Source: Mycteria americana
Lineage: Eukaryota > Chordata > Aves > Ciconiiformes > Ciconiidae
Length of the DNA stretch: 64,000 nt
Direction of reading: 5' to 3'
Assembly: GCF_035582795.1 (NCBI RefSeq)
Contig: NC_134368.1
Coordinates: 29,758,501 to 29,822,500, forward strand
Shown piece by piece: positions 51,284 to 62,097 of the stretch (position 1 is the first letter of the stretch; each line of letters starts with the position of its first letter). Position numbers and translations under genes: made by a program. The notes beneath the pieces were generated by a model. That model had not been told where the DNA came from, did not search any database, and was given only the letters and a program-made list of their open reading frames with translations.

Positions 51284-54200
51284 GAAGGAAGGATAGTCTG
51301 CTCTTATACCGAGTGAAAGAAGTACAGTAAGTGATGAAGTACAATACCCTTTTGCTTTTACCTAAGTGTATGGATCAACAGATAATTGATATACAGTGAC
51401 AAGTCCACTGTAAGTATTTTGCACCAGTAGAAATATAATCTCTTATCCACAGTCACACAGGGTGCTAGTCTGGGTATACCATGGGGTAGATCCAGTGGAG
51501 CTGCAGCATCTCTTGCCTTATGCACTAGATTGAATTTTTCAAGAATAGCATGAAATGAAATAAAATCAATTCATTATTGTAATTATAAAATTCACAAAGC
51601 ATAATGGACTTAAAAAAATAAATAGTTTTATGGCTCAGTTGCTTTTTACCTTTAAAGAAGATGCACTCTTCAGTTCCTTTCCCAGCCCTGCCACTGATTT
51701 CTGTGACCTTGGATAAGTCATTTAGGCCAAATCTTCTCAACAAGTGCAGCTAATACTAAGTGCATGAACGTATATGAAGGCTTTTACAAGTAAGAGTGAC
51801 CCAGATCTTGTGGAGACCAAATAACCAAATCTGCTTTTAAAATTTTCATCCCCAGACCTCCGTGTCTGAATTTCCTGTTCTGTAAATTTTAGAGGAGATT
51901 TACATGTGTTGCAGGGATATTTGAAGGTATTAATTAGTTCAAATGCACACAGTGGCTTAGCAATGTAAAGTATATAAATACTAAGTATTATTATCAAATA
52001 GGTCAGTATTTAACCAATACTCATGTCCTTGTTAGTTTAGACATTTTGTCAACTTTGTGTCTCATTTCGGATGTTTAATACATAATCAGCTTTCTAAATA
52101 TTCCTGTGCTGGACACAGGCGTCAGAGTACATGAGGTTAACACTACCTGAGAAATAAACACTCCTTAAGCCAATACACTGTCTACATGAACAGGCCTCCA
52201 CAGTCACCTCCCAGACCTCTTAGCCCACTTAGACATGAGAAACGAAGGACTTCCAGTGCTGATGGTGAAAATGAGTGGGTGGAAAACCCAGAGGACAAAA
52301 GGAAGATGACTATTTTACAGAGACAAATACACAATTCTGGGAGGCAGGCTACACAAGATGAATGGTTTTAACAGGATGGATGAGGTTTGCACTCACAAGC
52401 GCTCTCTCTTACCTCATGGGAAACCATCTGTGTATTTCCCCTTCCCTGTCTTATTACTCCAGAGCAATACATGCTCTTTTCCCTGCTCTACGGTTCAGCT
52501 CACAGTCCAAAAAGATGAAGTACAAATCTACCCTGACTTATGTATGATTTAGACACCAGAGTCATTTAGCTCCTGTTCCAAAACTCACTGAAGTAAACTA
52601 AAAACCTGCCACTCACCCTGGGGATTCTGGATCAGAACCAGAAAGCATTTTTACTCTGGCTTCCTGATTTACTATGGCGTTGGGGTTTTCACTATATTTA
52701 TAATACTTTATTTTCTTACAGCCTCATTGTTGTTGTTTTTATCCTATTATAAAAATGTTTTAATTCCTCAGTTCCCCATCTGACTGACAGGCAGGCAATA
52801 TCTTGCCTTCATCAAAGGGGGGGTGGACAGGAATTTGACTTGGCTGCTACTCCTGTGGGCAGCCCCTCAGACTGGTCAGAAACAGAGACAATACTGAAAC
52901 ACATTTTGCAGATTTTCTGAAATGGAAATCTTGATAAATGTTCAGAAGCTGAAGTAAAATTTAAGCCTTAATGTGCTAGGTGAAGGGAGAGAAACTCTTT
53001 GAACCAAGGAACAAGTCACTTAAGGAGATGCTTGGCAAGACGAAGACACAACAGAGAGGTTAAGAATATGAGAGGTTAACTCATGGGAAGGATCCAAAAA
53101 TGATCCCTTACAGTAGGAAGTGATGAGAGGGAAATGCTTTCAAATTATAAAGTTAAGTATATTGTTGATATTTCTTCTTTTGGCCTTTTCTGTCCATGTA
53201 CCTAAGTCTTCTTTCAACCTCTTTCATTTCTGTCCAGAGACGGTATTAGAAAATATCTGAAGCTAATATTGTTGACATCACACAAATGCTTGCCGCTGCT
53301 CAGAGGAACAAGGGGCTGCTTCCCCAGCCCTTATCTCGCCCTTTACTGCTTCCTGAGCATTCAAGTTCTGCTGATTGCCCTACAAGAGGAGTCGGGATGG
53401 TTTTGCCCTCTGAGGTGGGTTTGAAGGCAGCCACAAACAGTTCAGTTTTTTCCAAAATGCATGAACAGTGAATAAACCAATAACCCTTGTTGTTCAACCC
53501 TCCCTCCTGCGGGCTTCTTCTCGGAGCAGTTATCCCTGGGACAGCCTCTGTGCCCCTGTGCCCAACACTGCTGTGGGGAGAGATCTCAACAGGGCCTGCA
53601 CAACCAGTAACATCCCGGTTTTGTGGTCTGGCTGAGGAACCTCTATCTCACATCTTTGCCTGTTCTCTTTCTTTTTGTTCAATTTCTTTTTTTCTTCCAA
53701 TTCTTATCTTTGCACTTATTTTAGCCTTTATTTTAGGGCTCTTTTTCAACTAGCTAAAAACAGCACAAATGACAGGGCGTAATCTATTTCTCAGTTTATG
53801 GACTGCTTCCAGTGACTGCTGCCAGCCCACACGACATATATAAATCATGGATTTTAGACCTGCACCCCTGCATCAGTTAAAGAGATAAGTAAAATTACTT
53901 GTTGTCTTACACCTCCCTGTTGACAAAGTGACTCCCAGCTGAAGAGATTCACATGTGCTCTTTATTTCAGCAAGCGAGAAGCATCTATCTCACTCATCAA
54001 ATGTGCTCCTGAGACAAGAAAGGAGTGTGCAAGCAGCTGTTGTGTAGGACTATTGCATTTGTTAAAATCATGCCCACTTTGTTTTCTCCCAGCGTAGGTA
54101 TGACTATACATGGCGATACATATCTAATGCTGTCATTTTCATGGCTGTAAATCTACTCAACAGAATTCCAGAGGAATTTGCCATCAGCAAAGAAATCAGC

Positions 54201-54924
54201 CTGTAAGTTTTCAGTCTGGCAGCTTTTATTGTTATATTTTGCTGTTTTTCTAATACTCACTTTTCAATATGAGAGGTGGAATATTTTGTAAACATGTATT
54301 TTGAAATATAATGAAAATTTTCATTCTTGTCACCTTTGTCCTTGGAGGCAGCAGACAACCTTGGTAATGAGTGGAAATATGGAATGCCAGCCTTTCATGA
54401 GGCAGATGCAATGGCAAGAGGATAGAGAACAGTTTCTATTTGTGGTGACCATTCTTGGCTCTGTTCTAGCTTTTACTCTTTAGGGTCTTACCATATACAA
54501 GCACAGCCTCTTAAAAAAACAAGTATTATACAATCTCAACCAAAATGTCTTATTTTCTTATTGAAGTTGGCTGTTTGAGGAGTATGTAACTTGGAGGCTG
54601 GGTCTCCAATGCACTAAGGACATTTTCAGGTAGATCTAGTTTTAAAACTGGAAGTGGCGGCCCATGGCAGAGGCCAGTGTTAGCCCCAGTTTTCATCCCA
54701 AATCAGACTGAAGTGAAAAAACCAAAATTTTAATGTAAAACTAGCTTTGAGGAAAAACTAGTTAGGACCTTCAATCTCCCCAGCAATGTAGCACAGCAAG
54801 TGAGCAGGGGCTACTAGAGGTAACAAAGGAACTGGAACTACAGTTTCCGTGGAAGAAGCGCAAACCATAAGTAGAGGCAGACAGCAACATTACCACCCTT
54901 TAGAGTAACAAGATCACAAAACAC

Positions 54925-55070
54925 CTGAAATTAGAAGGGTAAGTTATCTAGCCTACCTCCTGCTCAACTTCAGAGCCAAGTTCAGCGTCTGCTCTGAGCT
55001 GCACTAACCTCAAAGATAGATCAGGTTGCTCAGGGCTTTGAAAGGAGTATCTTTTAATTCTAAATTTCTT
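54925..55070 (-). mobile_element. CR1-like fragment, antisense
   Basis: The sequence carries a TAGAAGGGTAAGTTATCTAG start, CCTACCTCCTGCTCAACTTC, and GATCAGGTTGCTCAGGGC, in the same order as the antisense CR1 3' region and as the fragment at 51.1 kb. It is older and more divergent than a young insertion. Confidence 0.6.
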
Positions 55071-57189
55071 GAGAGTAAATAATGCAGAAATCTATCTTTT
55101 CTCAAAGAAAAGTTTATTTTGATTAAATATTTTCTTTTTTCTTCCTGACGAAGGAACGCTTTGATCAACACGCTTATGTGAAAATATCCCCAGAAAAGTT
55201 GCTTTTGTCACTGAATTCAGCCATTCTGTCTCTTTACTGCTAGAAGCAAACAAGCTAGGCTCTTATTTACGTGACTCACAGATTCATAAGTGTACATAGC
55301 GAGCGCATCACATCACTGAAATGGGACAAAGAGACACATTGCATTCTAGTGGCTCAGTGTGGTAAAATACTTCCGAGTATGAGAATACTACTCGTATTTC
55401 TCTACTCACTCTTTTTCAAAGGACTTATTTAACCTGACAATTTAAATAGGGTTTTGCAGTGAGCTGCTTCAGAAAACAATGAAAGGCAAAGCTGGAGAAA
55501 ATGAACTCCATTTATCAGAAAAATAATTTCTGGACCATTCCAGTAACAGCGTTTCATTTTGTATACCAAAAAACCCCCCCATACAAATAAAGACAGGACC
55601 AGGCCTAAAAAGCGTAGAAGCAAAGGTCTCAATCCTACAAATATATAAGCAACTTGCCACGGTATGCATCAGCCTGTTAAAATCAAGGGACCTGCTTGCA
55701 ATGGAAGGGTATATGTGTGCTCAATTCCTACAGGATACATCAGGTATTAACTCTTTCTGTCCTGCTTCTGACATCTCACCAGCACTGACAAACCTCAGTT
55801 GTTAGGAACTGTCTAAAAGGAAGTATCTGAAATACCTTTTAACAGGAATCATAACAATACCACACTTCATATGTCTCTGTTCTTTAAATATCTCCTTAAA
55901 ACCAGCCTCTGCAGTGCTGTCTACAACTGCCTTCCTTTATTCAGCAACACTTAAGACTACTGGCTACTTGTTGTTAATACGCCCACTGAGGCCATTAAAC
56001 TATGCAAATGCATACGGACTAACTGCTGCCTTCACCTTCTTCGTGTCTATCTCAACACTTGTTGAATGTCTTCCTAACTTATCCTGGATGGTTTGTTCTC
56101 TGAAGCTGGGATTGTCTTTTTTGATAATCTTTATAGCATCTGGCACACAGACCTTAATCTTCAGCCTCTAGTACTTCTCTTGAGCTAGCATCAGAAGGAG
56201 AAAGAGCTTGTGCGTCTCCCACACCTGGGATGAAGGACTCGGAAAGTCAGCGGAGTTGTTTCCCCCAGGTAGCGAGGAAAGGGGCAAAGAAAATGTACTG
56301 CTGGGGCGGGGGGGGGTGTCTGTCATTAGGCATGCAGTGCTGGACTCGCACGCCTTGAGAGAAAGCAAGTTCTGTAACGTTAAGAAAGGATATTGGATGA
56401 GTGCTGTAAACACAAGGCTGGGAGATCTAAAAAGGGATTTCAAATGAGTGTTACAGATGTTTATCTGACATGATTAAAGACTCAGTAAATTATTCTGGCT
56501 GTAGATATTATAGGACAAAAAGAATCCTATAGCTCTTATTATATATTCTCTTCTCACTTGGATTATTAAAGCCGACTAACTTCAATTCACAGTTTTGATA
56601 TTTACTATTAATTCTTTAAAAGCACTGTCCTAAGTGTTTTACAGGCTCTTAAAAGAAAGTAGAACCTGCACTAAGATCTTAATTGACCTTTACAGCATAT
56701 AACAAGAGGGATAAAAATAGCGCACAAAGAGGGCAGGAGTTTTGATCTGTACCTTTTTTCTTTCCTGAGGGAAGGGCGAGGGTGTGGAGGCTTACTGAGA
56801 GACCCGAAGGAAAGGGAAGTGGCTGGGAGCGTGAGGTGCTCTCCTCAGTGCGGGGCAGCATCTCTCCGTCTACAGATCCCAGGATAAAGCGCAAGTTCAG
56901 TGTGTCACTCCGCAGCTCTTCTCGATCACTTGCGCAGCTTTCCCGCTGCACTGAAATCCCCAAAGCACAGTAAAAGTATCTCCAGCTTGCCATTTTCTGC
57001 CATCCAAGAAGACTGCTTACAAGCTGCATTTGACTCAAGGGATTACTGTAGGTATAAAATGACAATAGCATTATCACTAAGCAGATGAAATATGTTACAG
57101 ATGTTTATTGTATTTCGTTACCTGCCTCTTTTCTCTAAGTATAAATATTAACAGGGTTTGTTTTTTACCTGCAAATTTAGTCATTTCGG

Positions 57190-57231
57190 AGTTCCTAGGT
57201 TTCATTTCATAGTTCCTAGGTTTCATTTCAT
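57190..57231 (+). repeat. Exact 21-bp tandem duplication
   Basis: The 21-mer starting AGTTCCTAGGTTTCATTTCA occupies 57190-57210 and is repeated without change at 57211-57231. Perfect identity suggests a recent event or a polymorphic site. Confidence 0.9.
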
Positions 57232-60200
57232 AGTTTTCAAACCCAACCATTTAACTTAATTTTGACAAATTTGAAAATTCAATCCAAAATTTTGAATATA
57301 CCTTATCAGTATAGTTACTGCAAAATGTCACCTGCTCAGTGCCAAGTAAGAAAAAATGTATACCCATCCTAATTCTCATTTTTCTTTTACCTGGGGTGTA
57401 TGCAGACTCACAAGCCACACAGCCAAGCAACCAGTAGGGCGCAGATGTCTGACAATGAATAATCCAAAGATCCTGAGCCTGGTTTCCTGTTCTGTTTTCT
57501 GTGCATACTGTTATATTGTAATGCAATTTTGCTAATTAATGATGCCGCTTTCACACTTAACACCAGTCCTGCTTCTGGCTGGTGGCTGGTGTACCTGTTC
57601 CCACAACAGGTCTCCCCACTGACTGGAAAACTGCAAGTCCAGTTGGACACTTAGATTACGAGTATCCTGGGTCTGCAAGTCCCTGTTTCCAATTACTCAA
57701 ACCAGTCAGTATTACAAATATCACCATTTTCAGTCATCACCTCCACACACAAAGTGTACAGTGTGAGGCACACAGCTCCCCTTCTCTGTTTTGAGCAGAA
57801 TCACAGAAGACACACCTTCTTTCATCCTACATTTAAGAAGGCACGAAGTATCACTAGAGAGAGATGGCACAGTCACCACTTTTGCAATTTTTTTCCCCTA
57901 GTTTCATAAAAAGTTGTGGTCTTCCTTCCTACAGATCTTATCCAGTGGGAAACAGGAAGAATTTCCCTTTTTTTCGTGATCTTGCATTCTTTTTAATTAG
58001 CCAACATTGTCTGAGCAGGACATTATCTTTGTACCGTGTGCACTTTCTGATTCCAAATGAAAATGAGCATTGCAAAAAAGATCTTTAATAAACTGGAAAC
58101 ATTTCTTTGTGTAAGGAAAAAGGTGCCCTCATGAAATTTTATGCATAATAAAGGTGAAAAATGAACATGCGACTGGCCCAGGATGGTTTTATGAATCATG
58201 CTTTGTGATTATATTATTTGTCTTGCTTCTAGTAAGCATTCAACATGCCTCGGAATATGAAAAAAAAGTCATGGCTACAATGTTAGAACTAGTGGATTTC
58301 AATTGTTTTAGTTTACTAGTGTTTATATATGCTTAATCAAGATGAAACTATTCCCCACCCAAAAGGTCTGCCTTCACTAACACAGCCCAGAAAACATTTT
58401 AAAAAATCTTATTTGAAAGATGTATGTCTATGTCATAGACTCTATAAATACCAACCCCAGCCTAGAAACGAGTGGGAAAGGAATTTGGCATTATCATTAG
58501 CAACATTTTAAAGAAAAGAGATTATTGAACAACAGATATGAGAAAATAACCATAAGAAAAGACCCTAAGAGCAGAAATTGAAGCCACCACAGAAGTCTGT
58601 TTTTCTTTAAAAATATTACAAACTAGTGGCAAAAGTCTCCAGATTAACCTCCTAGGTTTTTAGGCATTAAGCAGCCTGATTTCCAAAAGTGCAAAGCAGC
58701 ACATCTACTTATGTGCCTAAATTCTGGGGCGCTCAGCAAATTCCAAGATGTTAAAAGCCATGTTGGGGACCCGCCAGGTTTCACTCAGCCTGAGTGAGTG
58801 AGCAGACCCCACTGGAGTGGATGGAAAGACATGCTGCTGTATATTGAATCAAATTAATTGGCTGCAGAAGAAGCTGCAGTTTGAACCACGTTTGTAAATC
58901 AGACTACCTGATGTCTCAGCACCTGTAAAAGCTTTTAGAAAATGTTTGTGAACAATAGTGATAATATCTGGGCTTTGAAAGTTAGCTTCTTTGCCATGGT
59001 CACCTATTTTGGATGTCACCTGTTCTTTGTGAAAGGGGTTGTTAAAAAGCTGCCAAAAGCAAGAATTATGTCACAAGGAGTATTTTTATCAAAATTACGA
59101 CAAGATTATTCCACATTGGTGGCCTGGAAAAGCATGCTATATTTTCCTGGAAACAGATCTTCTGCAAAGAAAGCAGAACTGCAAGTTCTTAAACTTCAGA
59201 TAAAATTATTGAGCATTTCAGTTGGTAACATGTGGGAGAGTGGAAGTCCTGCTGTTAATAATTTATCTTTTTCAGTCCTGGAAGCAATGGAAGACAGGTC
59301 CCAGACATGTTCCCATCACCCACCCCAAGGGGCAAAAAGGATCCTTCTCACCACCCCTGCGGTGGCAGTGTAATGCCATGCAGCTCCTCCTTTGTGTGGT
59401 TATTAAAAGTACCATGTAAACCTCTTTGTTCCAAAGCCCCAACTACTGTGGGATCTTTTCAGTATTGTCTCCACACAGCGGGTATTTGCAGTTGTTTCAA
59501 GACCCCAGTTTAGAGCCCAGATGTCCCCAGTGATCAAGCTGAACAAAATGGAGTTGAATTTCCATAGCGTGGCACCTTTGGGAAACAGTCAACAGCTCAG
59601 CAGTCTTATTTTTGGGATGCTCAGTGGAGAAAACTCAACAGTGGTCTGCAGAAGCCAGGACAGCTCAGCTGGCAGAGCTCTCAGAGGAACCAGCTTGCCG
59701 AGAACATCCTTGCCCTCCCTGAAGTACACTTGTTGGGCTGAGGCATCCCTAATGGCAGGAGACCTGCAGGGCAGGCTTAGCTCACGCCTTTTCCAACCAG
59801 ATGATAAGCGCCAGAAATGCACCTAAAACCTTTCAACCAGTAATGGGCATTCAGTCCAGGGACTGGACTACAGCTAGTCCGAACTCAAGCTGCCCTGAAA
59901 TGTACAGAGAATGCAGAGTTAATATAGAATAAACCCCTGCACTTATCCCTTAAGACAGATTTTGGCTAACCATAGAGAGCAGTGGTCTCACTTTCATACA
60001 GGCATATCTGACTTTCACATGGCTTATAACAAAGCTAAAATTAGCTACAGGATATAATCCTGCACACCGTAACGTAGTAAAACGGGACTTTTATTGTCCC
60101 ATGGAAAATCCTAATTCAGTGCTTCAGAGGAACTAGGTAGCTTTATTATGGCTATGTCGGATAAAACTCTGAAAAAAAAGATACCTTTTGGTAGACTTCT

Positions 60201-61591
60201 ATGGGTAGGATTTTTTTTTTTTTTAAAGTGCTATACCCAAGCCACACCAATTATAATTGAACACTACTAAAATGTACTAATCATGATTAGTAAATTTTAA
60301 TAGCTCTTTCCAAACAGCAATGCTAAAGTACCATTGAGTTGAGCTGGGAGATCACACTTTGCAGCAACTAAGGACTAAAATAGAGGAAAAGAAAGATATG
60401 TTCGGTATAAAAGCCCTTAAAGCCAATTGAAACTATTATACTGTTACAAACCATCAATAAAATAATTATTTTCATAAACATGTACTGCCATGGTTACAGG
60501 AAGTAGCTGTGAGGGTGAAAGACTCCCATGGTAATCTCTCAGGAAGCATGTTGTGCTCCTTCTCCAAGAGTGACAGATTTGCATAGAAATACGCATTGTT
60601 AAAATGTTCAAAATTATCACCTGAATTTGTCTCACAAGCTACCTATTTCAATATTCCTGCATTTTTCAAATATTGTGGCATATTTCAACCATGAAAGCAT
60701 CACCAAAAGTCTGGCTTTTCTCAGAAATGTCTGCACGACACTGTAGGAACCTCAAAAACATCAAATACATATCCCAAGGTCAGCGCGCAGGCTTGTATAG
60801 CACACAGATGAGGTGGGTTGAATTTGAAAGGGATAAATGTTATCTCTGCTGAGCTGCTGTGCAGGGAAACAGAGCGGCACCGGCAAAGTCAGAAATTGTT
60901 CACGGGGCTCCGATTAGTCAGTGTGTAATATTGCTCATAAGAGGTCAGGCTACGTTAGAGCATTCATTCATAGAGTCTTTAAAAAAGATCACCTTCTAAA
61001 CGCAAGATCGATTACTTTGGTTGAAAAATAGCAACTCAAAATCTGTTGCGATCTCCTGCATATGCCGCAGCGGGTGCTCCTGTGGAACAGCTCCAGCGAC
61101 AAACCTGCTCGAGGAGCAGCGCGATGGGGGACGCAGTTAAGCCTTCACAGCTGGACAAAGTACTATTTGCACCAAAACGTGCCATTTCTTTCGACTTTGC
61201 CAATTCCCTTTGACGTTATCATTAACATCAGAGCCTGTCGGTGTGAATTTTCACAGAGAAGTGCCCTCAATTTTTACTTTCTCTCGACGCGAAGTTCGCG
61301 CCCCAGCGGGGGCGGGTGCACCCACCCGCGGCAGCCCCTCACGGCAGCCCGGGGGCTCTCGGTGCCGACCTGCCCAGCCAGCCGCTTGGCTTCACCGCCC
61401 GCTGCGGCAGGGCGGCCCCGCCGCCGGCACCTGTTGCCGCGCCATCTCCCTCAGCCTCCTCCGCGGCGGGGCGGGGCGGGGCGGGCCCGGCCCGGTCGGG
61501 TCCGATCGGGTCCGGGGCAGGTGCGGGAGGGGGCGCCGCACGCGGGCCGTGGCGGGCACAGGTGCTCCCCGGGGGCCGCGGCGCCCCGCTC

Positions 61592-61603
61592 CGCGCATGC
61601 GCC
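61592..61603 (+). promoter_or_regulatory. NRF-1-type palindromic motif upstream of GABRB1
   Basis: CGCGCATGCGCC contains the palindromic NRF-1 core GCGCATGCGC (61593-61602) and fits the consensus at all but the last base. It lies about 90 bp upstream of the GABRB1 start codon. NRF-1 has been reported to control transcription of mammalian GABRB1, so the position and sequence support a conserved promoter element. Confidence 0.6.
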
Positions 61604-61690
61604 GCGCTGTCGGGAATTGTTGCTCCGCTCCGCGCCAAGTTGCAGTCCGCGGCTCTTCCCCCGCGAGGCGGCGGCGCGGCCGGGGCCGGG

Positions 61691-61770
61691 ATGGGGGCGG
61701 CGGCGAGGCGGGACGGCCCGCGGGCCCTGGCCCTGTCCCTGGTGCTGGCCGTGGCGTGCGCGGCGCGCAG
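61691..61770 (+). CDS. GABRB1: GABRB1 coding exon 1 (signal peptide)
   Basis: Encodes residues 1-26 and two bases of Ser27. The ATG has G at -3 and G at +4. The hydrophobic core is [13 protein letters not shown]. The donor is CGCAG|GTGAGC, phase 2. The signal peptide sequence is unlike the mammalian one, as expected for a fast-changing segment. Confidence 0.9.
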
Positions 61771-62097
61771 GTGAGCGCCGCCGGGCCGCGGAGGGGTGCG
61801 GGCGTGGGGCCGCCCGGCCGCTTCCTTAACCCGCCTGTGCTCCTTCCCGCAGCGCCGACGGGCCCAGCAACATGTCCTACGTGAAGGAGACGGTGGACAG
61901 GCTGCTGCAGGGCTACGACATCCGCCTCCGGCCCGACTTCGGAGGTGAGGCGCCCGCGCTCCCCCGACCCGCGCCCCAGCCCCCCGGGCGCCCCCCGCCG
62001 GCTAACGCCGCTTCCCGCTCCCCCCGCAGGTCCGCCCGTGGATGTGGGCATGCGGATAGAGATCGCCAGCATCGACGTGGTCTCAGAAGTCAACATG
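61691..62097 (+). CDS. GABRB1: GABA-A receptor subunit beta-1, exons 1-3 (3' part outside window)
   Basis: Beta subunits form the principal face of the GABA site and are needed for assembly and trafficking of GABA-A chloride channels. Three exons of 80, 92 and 68 nt join in frame to residues 1-80: a 26-27-residue signal peptide ([20 protein letters not shown]), then [38 protein letters not shown] and [21 protein letters not shown] and PPVDVGMRI fit beta-1 rather than beta-2 (SNMSL, PPVAVGMNI) or beta-3 (GNMSF, PPVCVGMNI). The N33-M-S sequon is kept. The next exon (expected to begin DYTLTMYFQQ) is not found before 64000. The start is the ATG at 61691, chosen because it precedes a normal signal peptide; the frame is open further upstream. 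Confidence 0.95.
61853..61944 (+). CDS. GABRB1: GABRB1 coding exon 2
   Basis: A 92-nt exon encoding [20 protein letters not shown] and [10 protein letters not shown], with split Ser27 and Gly58. The acceptor is TTCCCGCAG|C and the donor GGAG|GTGAGG. Intron 1 is only 82 bp. The exon size and phases match other beta-subunit genes. Confidence 0.97.
62030..62097 (+). CDS. GABRB1: GABRB1 coding exon 3
   Basis: A 68-nt exon encoding [20 protein letters not shown] plus N and M, completing Gly58 at its start. The acceptor is CCCGCAG|GT and the donor ATG|GTGAGT, phase 0. Intron 2 is only 85 bp. This exon is the homologue of the 68-nt exon 3 of GABRA4. Confidence 0.97.

Larger units (their letters stand above)
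43900..61290. other. Shared upstream interval between GABRA4 and GABRB1; no gene recognised
   Basis: About 17.4 kb between the two divergent CpG islands. It contains a polypurine run, two CR1-like fragments, a TA/CA microsatellite, short tandem duplications and a modest GC-rich patch at about 48.9-49.3 kb. The longest frames (for example 58942-59373 plus, 56679-57077 minus) have no recognisable domain or splice-linked partner. It could hold distal regulatory elements for both subunit genes, which sequence alone cannot show. Confidence 0.75.

Noticed and set aside
58942-59373. 143-codon plus-strand open frame
   Set aside because: No recognisable domain, no splice partners and no CpG promoter; length is compatible with chance in a 64-kb window.
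59654-59686. tRNA-like sequence (AGCTCAGCTGGCAGAGC), resembling the D-arm and box A of a tRNA
   Set aside because: The anticodon arm and box B do not follow, and box A has a mismatch at its conserved T; at most a chance match or a very old tRNA-derived SINE head.
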